Below are positions 51,230 to 63,637 of a stretch of 64,000 bases of DNA, one piece after another (position 1 is the stretch's first letter; each line of letters begins with the position of its first letter). Below the pieces are notes generated by a model. The model searched no databases. It saw only the letters and a program-made list of their open reading frames with translations, and was not told the DNA's origin. The translations under genes and the position numbers were made by a program. The stretch comes from Bubalus kerabau. Its lineage: Eukaryota; Chordata; Mammalia; Artiodactyla; Bovidae. The stretch is taken from assembly GCF_029407905.1 (NCBI RefSeq), contig NC_073646.1, positions 18,060,001 through 18,124,000 on the forward strand, written 5' to 3'.

Positions 51230-54200
51230 GTGTGTGCCTGAGAGTGGGCTTGACTCAGCGGGTCTCGGCTGCGAGGCCGCCGGGCGGGCTGAGTTGGCGC
51301 GCTGTGGAGCTGAAAGGAACCCGAGCGCAGGGGCTTCCGGACTTCGAGCCCCTGGGAAGACTCAGGCTGTGTGGAGGCGGGTGCCCCGGGGGCCGGCGGC
51401 TTCGGTCGCGAAGGTGATGTTCAGATGCTGGCACCGCCTGGTGGGTCCTCGGGATGGAGCTTTATCAGAGGAGCTGGGGAAGGTGGGCTTGGGGCGCTGG
51501 GGAGACGGCAGAGGGTCCCCAGTAAATAAAATCGGACCAGAACTGGGGAACCGTCTCCTGTTGATAGAACTGGTTGGGCCATTTTTTTTTTTTCCTGGCA
51601 AGGGGAGCGTCCCAGGGTGTGCACTGGCCATTTCTGAATGCCAGTTATCACCAGCTAAAGGGCCTAGGCGCATTCTTCACCCTGCGTTTGTGACTCTGGG
51701 GGCATAAGGAGAAGGATAGAAAAGCAAATTATCTTTATTGGCCCTCATGCTACTAGGTGGTTTCCACCCTTTGCTTCTACCTGGTTATAACCCCAGTTCC
51801 CTGCTCCTAGTTGAAGCAAATGGCAGGCGCCTAGAGTTTGACTTAATGGGGAGGGGTATAAACGCAGCAAAATGAGGAAGCTGAGGTTCCCCCTTTCCAC
51901 GTTTTTTTTTAAAAATTAGTTTTTAATGGAAGGATAATTGCTTTACAGAATTTTGTTGTTTTCTGTCAAACCTCAACATGAGTCAGCCATAGGTATACAT
52001 ATGTCCCCTCCCTCTTCAACCCCCACGTTTTTAAGTTAAATTTGAATCTTATCAGAAACCAAGCACTGTCACTGCCGTCTAGGAATTCATAAACTAGTGG
52101 AAAAAAATAGTCGTCATCATTCTCTTCCTAATGAAAGTTGCTCCCATTCGTTGCTTTCTGCATGTCCTACTAATGAATCCACACAGAATCTCGTCAAAGC
52201 AGATACTATGATTATACCTATTTTACAGGAAACTGAGGCATAGAGATGGTAAGTGAAGTGCCAAGAACATGCAGCTCGTGTGTGCCTGAAAAAGAAAGCT
52301 TCCCCTTTTTTTTTGCCCCTTTGAAAAGACTGATGGGTAAACAAGTAGCTAGGATATGTAAACAGGACATGTTCTGTGTTCTTTTAACATTCCCTTCAGT
52401 GACATTTCTGATGGAGCACTGATGAGCAGGTATCAGAGTTGTGAGTCTATGGGGTTTGCAAAGAGGCTCATTTGGAGAAGGATCCTAGTTTAAATGGAGA
52501 AGACAGGCCATGTCTGAACTTGATGCAGCCAACAAATTATTAATTCAAGTGGACCAGTAATGCCTAGTGGTTAAGTATGGGGCAGTAGATTTGTGGCTTC
52601 AGTGGCCTTGTAATCAATGCTCCCTTAAAATAAAACCCTGTTGACAGAGGTAATTGTGGCATGAGAAACGGAGTTCCCTGTTGCTTAAGTATATAGGATT
52701 CCCGCTCTCGATTTTTAAATGGTTGCTTTGCAGTTTAGAGGTACCATTTTCTCTGGGAATAGGGTTATCTATGAAACTCCCGTTCTCTAAATTCCATTCT
52801 TCCTTGCTAGCTTCTTTGCAGTGTAGTCCAGTGTCTTCTTTTTTTGATTTACTTTACTGTTTGAGCTAACTATTCTGTTTATTCAATATTTTTATGAAGT
52901 GCCTCCTGTGTACAGACTTTGTCCTATGTAATGGGGATTCAGTGGTGAGCAAGACTGAGAAGGTACCTGTGCTTATGGAGATTACATTTTGGTGGAGGAA
53001 GACAGACAAAACCCAAGGAAATAAACAAGATAATTTCAGATAGGGGTAAGTGCTATGAAAGTTGGGAAACAGCAGGATAGTGTGATAGTGAATGACGCAG
53101 GGTTCATGCTATAGGGTCACTTGGTCATTTTCATCATCATGATATTAGACTTGTATTTGGATGTTTAATGCATTATTATAGGCCATGTTATGCGGTAATA
53201 ATAATATATTGCTGTATGTCTGCAGTGTGTATGGCAAACATATACTGTTAAAGGGATGTGAATTTAACTTTCTGAAGCAATGGGGCATATTTATATGATG
53301 TTGAAAGAAATATAAAGCTAGTACCATAAAGATATTTTATTTCCTTAAATTTCCCAGACCTTCCATGCTTTGCTTGTGTATCCATTGGAAGTATATTACA
53401 TTAATTGTATGAGTAATCTATTTTTGTTTCTTGTAATGCTGGATGTGTGGGTTGTGTTAAAAATTCTTTTGAAGTATTTTAGTAGAGAGGGGATCATTTA
53501 ACTTTCTCATATCTTAGCTTCTGCCTATTCTAATTTTTAATATATAATGTGGGTTGAAGCCTAGACTAAATGAGGCCTGTTTTGGTTATCATGCAGTAAG
53601 CTGTTTTGTATTTTATTTTCTTGTTTTATGAATTTAAGTTTGCAATATAATCTCATTTATACGCTAGAGAACCAATTCTTTGAAATTAAGCGCTCAATTT
53701 GCGTAAATGAATATAGAAATAATTAGAATTGATGGGATGGTAGGAAGAAGGTTTGCTATTAATAAGACTACCAGTTTGTCAAAAGTAGCAATAGATCTTA
53801 TTTTCTCATAATGTAATCTTAATTTCATATATGATTTTCCTTCATTTCCATTTGTGCTATTGTTTGTCCCAGATACGTTAGAGTACTAAATTTTTAAGTA
53901 CCTTGAGGCTTAGGGCAGTATCATATTGTATCTTATTTCATCTTTGCATATTCCACGTCATGAATTGAATTTCACTTCCCTCTCTTTTTTTTTTTTTTGT
54001 TAATTGTTTTAAAATGAACACTTAAAGGAATATTATCGTATTAGTTTTTCAGTTTTCACAGTTCATATCCTTGTTGGTTATGAGTCCAGTGATAGCTCTC
54101 TTTCCCTTTCCCTTGCTTATTTAAAGGAAACAATGCCAGACATAATACTGTGAAAACAGGCAATCAAATATTTAACACATGCTGGATGAATGAATTGGTA

Positions 54201-54901
54201 GCTAATCCTTCCTGGTTACCTTATATTTTCATAGCCACCATCACAGTTTTCCAGAAATTGTGAAATTACTGGACTGATTGTTGTAAGTAGTTTGGTGATG
54301 GTTCCATTTTTCAACTATAAAGTAGAATTAATATGAGGGCCAATAGATTCTGTTTTTCACTTCTGATTCGGCCAGTTATCATGGAGTCAAATTATATTCT
54401 TAAAGATACGCAAGTGATAGACTGGACTTTGTGGTAGAAGAATTTTTGAAAGTAAATGTCTTTCTTATTTAGCCCCCACCCGCCTTTTTTGTTTTGCTAA
54501 GAAGGATTCCTACCTTTGTATTATATAGTTTTTCCTGTGATGTGTAGATAAGTCCTGCTGAAGAAAAGATAATATTGTTTTATAGTCTGAAGTTAGTTAG
54601 GTTGCATAGCATTTCTTTTCAGAAGGTTTCATTGCTGAATTCTTTGTGCCTTTCTAAATTAATCACATTTAAAGATTGACTGTATACAAATCTTCATAAA
54701 TATTTAGTATATGAAGCCAGGCTTAATTGGGCAGGGTCTTGAGGTCTTTTTTGTGCCCAAGAATTAGCTCCTGATTAGGAAAACAATTCTGGGAAGCCCA
54801 GTTCTAGAAATTGTGAATTCTAGGAATATTTCAGTGCCCTACAGATTTGCCAAATAAACTAAGATCAGCACATTAAAAATGGCTTTTTTCCCCTGCTGTA
54901 G
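51230..54901. other. CCP110 first intron (inferred)
   Basis: CpG-rich to ~51420, then single-copy-looking sequence. Contains a short L1 3' end (51907-52022) and an L2-like remnant near 52885-53080. No other exon was recognised. Confidence 0.45.
51897..52032 (-). mobile_element. L1 LINE 3' end, 116 bp, 10-bp TSD
   Basis: TSD ccacgttttt at 51897-51906 and 52023-52032. The insert keeps only the 3' UTR (gccataggtatacatatgtc). Confidence 0.88.
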
Positions 54902-55057
54902 TGTGATTGTGGGAAGATGGAGGAGTATGAGAAGTTTTGTGAGAAAAGTCTCTCCAGAATCCAAGAAGCATCTTTATCCACAGAGAGCTTTCTACCTGTC
55001 CAGTCTGAAAGCATCTCACTTATTCGCTTCCATGGAGTGGCTGTGCTTTCTCCACTG
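54902..55057 (+). CDS. CCP110: CCP110 first coding exon (15 nt of 5' UTR, then residues 1-47)
   Basis: The acceptor is ttttttcccctgctgtag. Fifteen non-coding nt precede ATG at 54917 (gggaagATGG, G at -3 and +4). It encodes MEEYEKFCEKSLSRI through FHGVAVLSPL and ends CTG|GTAAAT. Confidence 0.94.
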
Positions 55058-58000
55058 GTAAATGTTCTTTGATTTAAAAAAAATTTTTTTTAATAGTGAA
55101 TCAGTAAGGTTGCTCACAGAAAAATAAAAGAAAGGCTTGTAAATATCTAAAAGATGTCTAACCCTTTTCAAAAGGAGAGACATGTTCACAGAAAAATAAA
55201 TGAAAGGCTTATGAATACCTAAAAGATACTTAACTCTTTTCAAAAGGAGAGGCATAGCTTTTTTTTTTTTTTTTGCATTCTGATATATGACATCCATTTA
55301 GAACTCAACACCAATACAGAACATTTTCATCACCACAGAAAGATCTCACATTCTTCATCCCAGTTATCAACCCCAACCATGGTTCAGATTTCTTTCACTG
55401 TAGATAGTTTTACCTGTTGCACACATCTTTAACATTCTGGTTCAGAACTTCCTGATTTTATGATATTTTTACATTTAAGAGAAGTAATTACATATTTATG
55501 ATGTTTTTCAGCTTAATATTGAGAAAAGAAAGGAAATGCAACAAGAAAAGCAGAAAGCACTTGATGTCGAAGCAAGAAGGCAGGTTAATAGGAAGAAAGC
55601 TTTACTGTCTCGTGTCCAAGAGATTCTTGAAAATGTTCAGGTGTGTTATATAAGCTCTTTTAAATTATAATTAAGAAATCATGAGATAAGCATTGATGAT
55701 AATTTTTCAGAAATATATTTGCTTTAGTAGTTATTTACCAATATGCAGTTGTGTTTGAGAAGCTTCGTAATTTGCAATATTCCATTTCAGTTACTCCAAA
55801 GAAAATTCACTTGCTTGTTAGTGATGCTCAGTACTTGAATCAGAGGGTATTTAGACAGTGGACCCATACACTGAGTATAGTTGCTTATTGTCTGTGTCTT
55901 ATGACTCTAAAAACATTGAATTCTCAGTGACAAAATGATAGAATTGGCCATTGTAGTTTACCTCTGAACTAATCAGTCTATTGACTCAGTGATCTTATTC
56001 TCATTCTCTGCTAAAGTAAATAACTGCTTCCAATATTTTTTGGTGAAAATTCTGATCTTAGATATACAAATGCAATTTAGATTACATAACAGAATTTTCT
56101 TGATGCATCTTAGATATAAATTGAAACTATTTAAACCACACATCTTTACCTTTTGCAGTTACTTTAGATTTGTATAAACAATTTAAGTTCTGGATCGTGT
56201 CATACTAAAAAGAAAAACAGCAAGTAAGTTAAATAATTTCTGCCGTATGTAGCACTGTTTTGCTGCTTGCATCTTTTAATTCTTTTATAATGTTAGAGGT
56301 TTGTGGTTCATGTAATTCATGCTAGATGATATTTCCCACTAACTCTACCATCCTTTCGCTGTGGGTAGTTGATGTTAATTTGTAAAGTATAATTACTCCT
56401 CATATTGAATTTAAAAACTAATGAGTAGCACAACAAGGGTGGGTTTTTGATTTATTACATATTTCCTATTTTTGGAACAAAACTGGCATATTATTCTTGG
56501 TCCATTGAGGGAACAATTCACATATATTACTAATGGAATTATCGTTGAGTTTAAAAACTTTCTCTACATGTACAATATAGAGTAGTGAATTAATTATGCA
56601 AGTAGAGAAATTTTATCTTACACAAGTAGCTTTCTAAGGTCTGTTTTACCTGTAAAATCTGTGATTTTGTGGTAGATTGTTTTTGTTGTTGTTATTTAAA
56701 TTGTATAATCAAAGGCTTATTTTAGTGATGTATAAAAAGGATGGGTGCTGAATATCACGGATGTGTAATGTTTAGTTATTTTGAGGAAATAATTTTACTT
56801 AAACTTGTGAACACGTGTCCTGAGTATGTATCCCTTTTATTTTATTTCAGTTGTGAAGTTGTAAGTATATCTCACTGTATTGTTTATTGCAGAGTACCTG
56901 GAAACAATTGCATGTCTTGGGATTTGTAAGCTAAAATAGGAGTGCCATGTTGTCTAAGAAAAAAAACACAAAACAACTTAAAAATCTTTTAAAATTCAGG
57001 ATTCTGGAGTCTGTATTCATAAGATAATATGGTGATGATTTTTGCCAGTTTCATGTATGCTTGTATAATCTTTACAATTATGCTCCGGGAGTTGGTGATG
57101 GACAGGGAAGCCGAGCATGCTGCAGTCCATGGGGTTGCAAAGAGTTGGACACAACTGAGCAACTGAACTGAATCTTTAGAAAACATCCTAGTTGACTTTT
57201 TATTTAAAAATAATAGATCCAAAATGTAATTTTATTTTTTTTTCTGTTGAATTTTGTGTACACAATTGTTCTTTTTAAGTTTTTTTTTAATAAAGCTTTT
57301 AACTTACTTTGCTTGTTCAAAAACTCATTAGCAGGAAGTTGTATTAAGTAGTCATCAGTTAATCAAATTGGAATTTGCTTTAATGTATTGGGTTTTAAGT
57401 TAAAATTTTTATTTTTCAAGTATTAAACTACATAGCTGAGCTATCATTTACCACAAATTTGTCTCATCATACAGAGGGTTTTAGTTAAAATTTGGAGCAA
57501 GCATGTGGGAGGCAAGAGTCTTGGTACTGGATTAATGTTGCTTAATCAATATCCTGGGCAAGTTAGTCTTTCTTAAAGAGGAATCATTTAAGTAAGAAAT
57601 TTAATTACTTGCTATTTATCTTACACATTGTTATCCTTAGATGATAGTTCTCATAGGAGAAGCAGTTGGTGATGTTAATAACATATAACCAGAAGAAAGT
57701 TATGGAAAACACTTCTATTCCAAGATTGAATTGCACATTGGTATATGAATATATATGTGTATGTGTATGCTGCTGCTGCTAAGTTGCTTCAGTCGTGTCC
57801 GACTCTGTGCGACCCCATGGACTGCAGCCTACCAGGCTCCTCCGTCCATGGGATTCTCCAGACAAGAACACTGGAGTGGGTTGCCATTTCCTTCTCCAAT
57901 GCTTGAAAGTGGAAAGTGAAAGTGAAGTCGCTCAGTTGTGTCCGACTCTTAGCGACCCCATGGACTGCAGCCTACCAGGCTCCTCCATCCATGGGATTTT

Positions 58001-61000
58001 CTGGGCAACGGTACTAGAGTGGGGTGCCATTGCCTTCTCCCTTGTGTGTGTGTATAGACATGTACATATGTTCATAATTTTATTAGGTTATTTAAATGTT
58101 ACTTTTTTTCTTTTAATCTTTTAATAAATAGTCCAGCATGACCAATAGATGCTTTTTATAGTAATTTGCACTCCATATGATACAGAATACCATGGAAAAG
58201 GTTATCTGAGTTTTTGTTTGTGTTTTTAAATATTAGAATTCTGAATCTTCAGTTTCAGTTTTGCTTTAGAAAACAATGAAATCAAAGGCTTTTTGTGTAG
58301 TGATGAAATGTTAATTTTTATATTTCCTTTTTCAGGTTAGAAAAGCACCTGATGCCAGTGATTTTCATCAATGGGAGACTGAAACAGTTTACTCTAATTC
58401 AGAAGTCAGAAACTTGAATGTTCCTGCTACACTTCCAAATATCTTGCCAAGCCCTACTGAACACTCTACTTTAGCAAAGTTTGAAAAGATAACTGGAATT
58501 TTGCCATTGAGTAATGAGGATCGATTTAAATCTAATGGGATAGACTTAGCTAGGGACTCGGAAGAATTGAGTTATCTGAAGCAATGTGATAGTTCAAATA
58601 TTAGCCAGGCAGAAAATGAAACTTCTTTAAAGACTTCCTCCACAGCTGCACAGGAGACACTTACTTCTGATGTTCTCTTTCCAACAAATGAAGAACAAGA
58701 TCCATCACTTTTGGAGGAAGTTACTCCGGATCCCTACATAATGAGTCTTCAGAACCTGATGAAAAAGTCAAAGGAATATATAGAAAGGGAGCAGTCTAGA
58801 CGCAGTCTGAGAAGTAGTGTAAAGAGGAGTGTTAACGAGAGTCATTCAGACAAAGAAAATGATGCTGTTAAAGTGACTGACAATGGAAAGGAGAAGTCCC
58901 AGTTGATAGGCAAACACTGTGGTTCAGTTATTCCTGACAAACCAAGCCTTAATAAATCAAATGTTCTTCTCCAAGGTGCTTTCACTCAAGCAAGCAGCAT
59001 GAATACATCTGTTTTAGGTAACTTTTCTAAAGTGGACATATCTATACGAACTGGCCATTCCACTGTTTTAGAGACTGATTCTAATTTCCAAGGCATTCCC
59101 ACTTTTGTTACTGAAAATAATGTTATCAAAAGTCTTACTGGTTCATATGCCAAAATACCTAGCCCAGAGCCAAGCCTAAGTCCTAAAATGCATCGAAGGC
59201 GTTCTAGGCCATCATCAGCATGTCATATACTTATAAATAACCCAATAAATGCTTCAGAATTAAGTCCTAAAGGGAAAGAACAGGCAGTAGAGTTAGTTGT
59301 TCAAGAAACTGATGAAAAAACAAATGTACCTGAAACTGTGCCAAAGTTACCGGTTGATTTAGCAGGAGTTTGTTCAAGTAAGGTTTATGTCAGCAAAAAT
59401 ACAGAAGCCATACAGGAAATGGTTTTAGGTAAATCAAATCAGGTATGTCAACCTTCAGGTAATCAATTAGAAAATAAAGTTATTCATGGACTTGCTATCA
59501 TGGAAGGTCAGTTAATATCTGATGTGAGAGGACTGCACAGAATGGACAGTACATGTACTGCAGGAGAAAGATTGCATGAGCCATATGCCATCAGAGAGAG
59601 TGTTCTGAGTCAAAACTTTGGTACTGTGAGTGGAGTGAAGTCAACCAATGTGTTAGAGAAAAACTGCAACTTACAGATGGAACTGAACAAGTCTTATGAT
59701 GTAAAAAACCCATCTCCTTTACTGATGCAGAACCAGAGTACCAGACAGCAGATGGATACCCCTACAGTGTCCTGTGGAAAAGAACAATTTTTGGATAACA
59801 GTTTTGAGAAAGTTAAACGGAGACTTGATTTAGATATTGATAATTTGCAAAAAGAAAACTACCCTTATGTTGTAACAACTGGAATAGCTGAACAGGAAAG
59901 GCAACATTTGCCAGAAAAAACATATTCTAAAGGATCTGTCTACATCAAGAATAAGATGTTAGAAAGGAGTTCCAAAGGTAAGAAGGCTTTGAAGTGTTTA
60001 ATATCTGCCAAACAGATGGCATCTTTAATACTTTTAATTGACAATATGCAGAATAATAATAATTGTCTTCACCTGTTCAGGTTACTTTCATTTATCAGAG
60101 AGCATAATTAGCTACAGTGTATTGCCACTTGATAGGCTTTCTTAAAGGATTTTCTTATTTAAATTATAAATCTTTCACAGTCCATTTAGTATTAATAGAG
60201 AATATTGTTAATGACTGAAGGAAAAAGTTCTTGCATGAAGCATCATTCATAGTTTTAATCCATTGTATTGCTGTTATGTCTTCCTTTATTTTCACCAATA
60301 TGCCTTCCAATATTTTCACCAGTTTGCCCTTTGATTTGTAATGAGATGCTTATGCAGTTGGCCCTTTGAAAAGTGAAAGTGTAGTTGCTCAGTTGTCTCT
60401 GATCTTTGTGACCCCATATGGACTGTATCCCACCAGGCTCCTCTGTTCATGGAATTCTCTAGGCAAGAATACTGGAGTGGGTTGCCATTTCCTTCTCCAG
60501 GGGATCTTCCTGACCCGGTGATTGAACTTGGGTCTCCCGCCTTGCAGGCAGATTGTTTACTGTCTGAGCCACAAGTTGGCCCTTCAGTAAACACTTTAAC
60601 ATCAAATTATTAGAGAAAATAGCACTGATAGGGCTCTGTGAGTAATGTTTCAAGAATGGTATATTTAGTAGTGAAAATTATTTCAAAATTTCTGTTGCAT
60701 CTAGTGTTATATTAACAGCAACTTGTTAAAACAAGTCTTATTACACCTTACTTTGTTGTTATGATTCATAATTCTTCATTACTGGTAGTAAGACTTATAA
60801 ATCAAGTAAATTAACTTTTTAGACACAGACATTTTAACTAATGTGATATATAGCTTCCTGAAAAAAAACTATATTCTGTAAAATTGCACACTAAAAATAA
60901 CAAAGTTTATCAGAAAAATAGAGTTGGATTGGGGCAGATCCTTTAATGCATGTGCAGCTTTATCAGAACTCTAATAAAGAAAACAGTTGATACTTGAGAA

Positions 61001-63637
61001 GCTGGCTTGGCTTCTCTAAATAGATGACACAACAGGCTAAGGCTGTCTTGGTGAATACCAAAAGTACAGGGACTAACTAAGTGGCAATTTTGGCATAAGA
61101 GGAAGGCCATGTGTGGGAGATCAGGCCGGTCATGGAGGCAGCTGGGTTGCTGTTGTGGTGGGCATGGGAGGCAGCACAGTGTACTGAGAGCTGCCCATAG
61201 CTTGGCTGTCTACCTTGGGGACACCTCCCAAAGAGGGAGCCCCTGGACAGGCGCTCATTTATAAGTTTTTAAGGTAGAGCTGAATGGACTCCTGCTTTTG
61301 GCTGAGTGGTTAAGTGGAGAGCCTTTTTCCTTTCTTGCTGAGAGTTAACTATTCTACTGCTTTTCCAGCTCCCCCTCTCAACCTATAAAAAATTGCCCGT
61401 GTACAAATGCCAATTGTTATAGCTGAATAAAATGGATTTAGGAACAAATTATTGGAATACTACAGGAGTAAGACAAATATAATTATTTTCAATGAAAATC
61501 ATTGTGTATTTGAAAAGGATTCTTTGAATTTAGGGGAATTACAGTGGATCCCTGAATATCTGTGCTACGTCTGTGTAATACTTGGTATTTCAACATTTCA
61601 GAGTATCTCACCACTTTCTGTTCAGTAAGTTGCATAGTCATACTGATTTAATATATTTTTTAGTAATTAAAATGTATGGAATTTTAGTATTTAATCTTTT
61701 TTGTAACTTTATACTGAGTAGCTTTACACTATCAAAGCATTTATTTAAAAGAAAAATAAAGCACAGGCTAAGCTATAATACTAGAGACTCTGGAAAAGGA
61801 CAAGAGTGAAGAGAATAAATGGAGGTGAGGTGCACACGAGAACCACATCTTGAAGTTCATTGGAGTAAGGAGAGTCTGGATGGAACGTACAGTCTTGTCT
61901 CCATCAGTTCAGATCATGAAGGGATCTGTTGAATAATTGGGTGAGGGTGATAAGATACAGACCTTTAGTAACCTGAAATGAAAGGAGAACAAAAGAGAAT
62001 GTGGTTCAGAATGGTGATCTGGCTGTATCTTGATTGTACTATGTTGGATCCAGGAATATTCTCTGGTTAGAAGCATAATTTAAACTGATGGTATAAATCA
62101 TCAGATATTACTAAATTTTCAATTTGAGGGGACATGTTTTTTTTCAGAAGGCGAGGAGATACTAAAAAGCAAGATATTAGCTTTTGAAGAAATGCGGAAG
62201 AGACTAGAAGAACAGCATGCCCAGCAGTTATCACTACTCATAGCTGAGCAGGAAAGGGAACAGGAAAGACTGCAAAAGGTGAGGAATTAAAATGTAGAGA
62301 TATAGGGCTGGTGAGTGGAATTTTGGTCATGTAGAGGATATTTATATTGTTACTTATGTGTATCTTACTCTAAGGGGGTCATTGATTTTGTTACATGGAT
62401 GGTATTTTTATTGCCGGAGTATGAGTTACAATATTTAGATGCTTATCTAAAAGTAAATGCATAATCTATCAAAAGGATACTTAATTGAATCCTTGATTCA
62501 AAATTTTTAATATTTTAAAAGGTATTTTATAAGTAGATGCTGAAATATGCCTTCTGTAAGGGTATATTAGAAGAGGAAGGACACTTGTTTTAAGATTATT
62601 ACATTTTAGAATTAGTTAAACAAATTGTCAGTTTTATTTGAGGGAGGAAAACCTAAAGTAATAATTTGCTGATAATCATACATACTTTTAGCTAAGCCTA
62701 AAATGATACTCTTTGGAGATGTAATTAAACAAAAGAGCCTACCACATTGTAATAAACTTAATCTGCAGGACATAGAAGAACAGGAGAAAATGTTAAAAGA
62801 GAAGACGATAATTACAGCAGAAGCCTCTGAATTGGACATTAGCAATGCTGTGGACTTAGAATGGAGAAAGATAAGTGACTCTGGTTTACTAGACACAATG
62901 CTGTCTCAAGTGGACTCACTCCATACTTCGAATTCAAATAGTTCTGGTAAATATTAAAAAATCATTTAACATTTAAGAAAATTATCCTATACTAAGATAT
63001 TTTGTTTGGCACACTTTAAAATTGTACCTCCTTTCTATTAGTCATCACATGTCCAACCCGCTGCTATTTGCCAGCTGCTTACTAACTGATGAAAAATGAA
63101 ATGATAGCAGCAAAGACCAGTGAGCAGGTGTTCATGAAGAAAAGCCACCTTAGCAAGGAAAATATCAGGAAATTTGACTCAGAGCCCAGTCTTTGTTCAC
63201 TCATGCAGCAGGTGATATTCTTCAAGGGAAAACTCAGTTTGCTATCTCCTGGGTGATGTTGAATTACATCTCATTTCCCAGCCCCAATAAGAGCTTATCT
63301 TCAATTATCCTGAAATGCTCTTTGTGTTGAAAAGATCCATCTGGTGTATAAGCTTGAAGTCCATAAATATTTTAAGTCTGCATGTGGATCAATTTCAGAG
63401 GAGTTGTTATTCTTAATGAGTGTCATGTTTATTTGGACGTTCTGTGTATTCTAATTGTTTTGACATCAAATACAATACTATGTGTATGTTTCTCAAGGTT
63501 TCACAAGTTCTGCCCTACAACATAGCTTTGCTTCTGCAAATGAAGTACCATTCTACCTCTGGGGATCATCAAGTAGTGGCTTGACCAAACTCTCAGTAAC
63601 AAGGCCTTTTGGAAGGGCCAAAACTAAGTGGTCTCAG
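54917..63637 (+). CDS. CCP110: CCP110 (CP110), centriolar coiled-coil protein of 110 kDa, first six coding exons (3' part outside window)
   Basis: CP110 caps the distal ends of centrioles with CEP97, limits centriole length, blocks early cilium formation, and is removed from the mother centriole when cilia form. Exons 54917-55057, 55512-55640, 58336-59977, 62148-62278, 62769-62946 and 63498-63637 join in frame (2361 nt, 787 codons). Human CP110 is about 1,000 aa as I recall, so roughly the last fifth is missing. The N-terminus reads MEEYEKFCEKSLSRIQEAS. Residues 48-90 are charged and helical. The large exon (91-638) is Ser/Thr-rich and disordered. Its RRL at 585-587 (in EKVKRRLDLDID) matches the cyclin F RxL motif known in human CP110. 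Residues 640-700 form a Glu/Gln/Lys coiled coil (EEMRKRLEEQHAQQ). All borders are GT/AG. Confidence 0.96.
55111..55254 (+). repeat. 72-bp tandem duplication in CCP110 intron
   Basis: Units 55111-55182 and 55183-55254 share cacagaaaaataaa and cttttcaaaaggagag. About ten differences show it is not recent. Confidence 0.94.
55512..55640 (+). CDS. CCP110: CCP110 coding exon 2 (residues 48-90)
   Basis: A 129-nt phase-0 exon between GTTTTTCAG and GTGTGT. It encodes LNIEKRKEMQQEKQKALDVE followed by NRKKALLSRVQEILENVQ, a strongly charged helical segment. Confidence 0.95.
55641..57066. other. CCP110 intron, nothing recognised
   Basis: AT-rich; no clear repeat or exon. Confidence 0.5.
57067..57180 (+). 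mobile_element. Short BovB 3' end
   Basis: About 57082-57170 (ctccgggagttggtgatgga to caactgaactg). Flanking aatctttaca / aatctttaga is a likely 10-bp TSD with one difference. Confidence 0.88.
57768..58041 (-). mobile_element. Bov-A2 SINE
   Basis: (GCT)n start, two Bov-A units, in a TG-rich target. Confidence 0.92.
58336..59977 (+). CDS. CCP110: CCP110 coding exon 3, large exon (residues 91-637 plus split codon)
   Basis: The acceptor is CCTTTTTCAG and the donor GTAAGA after AAAG. The exon is 1642 nt long. It encodes the low-complexity central region, with SLQNLMKKSKEYIEREQSRR, the basic MHRRRSRPSSACHILINN segment and the RRL degron-type motif near 59818. The reading frame stays open for 44 codons past the donor to a TAG ending at 60111. 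Confidence 0.97.
59978..62147. other. CCP110 intron after the large exon
   Basis: One Bov-tA at 60367-60573. The rest, including 60990-61390, shows no repeat or exon I recognise. Confidence 0.5.
60356..60584 (-). mobile_element. Bov-tA SINE with 11-bp TSD
   Basis: TSD agttggccctt at 60356-60366 and 60574-60584. Confidence 0.92.
62148..62278 (+). CDS. CCP110: CCP110 coding exon 4 (residues 638-681)
   Basis: A 131-nt exon, acceptor TTTTTTTTCAG and donor GTGAGG. It encodes GEEILKSKILAFEEMRKRLE and AEQEREQERLQK, a clear coiled coil. Confidence 0.95.
62279..63497. other. CCP110 introns around coding exon 5
   Basis: Outside exon 62769-62946 nothing was recognised. Confidence 0.5.
62769..62946 (+). 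CDS. CCP110: CCP110 coding exon 5 (residues 682-740 plus split codon)
   Basis: A 178-nt exon, acceptor AATCTGCAG and donor GTAAAT. It encodes DIEEQEKMLKEK, then ELDISNAVDLEWRKISDSG and SLHTSNSNSS. Confidence 0.95.
63498..63637 (+). CDS. CCP110: CCP110 coding exon 6 (residues 741-787)
   Basis: A 140-nt exon, acceptor GTTTCTCAAG and donor GTGGGC. It encodes FTSSALQHSFASANEVPFYL and LTKLSVTRPFGRAKTKWSQ. The next exon is beyond the window. Confidence 0.95.

Larger units (their letters stand above)
50820..51420 (+). promoter_or_regulatory. CCP110: CCP110 CpG-island promoter
   Basis: This is the most CpG-dense stretch of the right half. It holds a 20-nt word of the ZNF143/THAP11 type (ACTACGTTTCCCGGCGTGCA, 50828-50847) and a second, reversed copy (ggattgtagtt, 50921-50931). 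ETS-type ggaa cores cluster at 50960-50990, a (GGC)n tract follows, then an AATATGGCGG YY1-like word near 51099-51108. There is no TATA box. Promoter identity is inferred from composition and position. Confidence 0.7.

Noticed and set aside
50819..51707. Long frames with proline, alanine or glycine runs
   Set aside because: Produced by the (GGC)n tract and CpG-rich sequence; no conserved protein and no fit to CCP110 coding exons.
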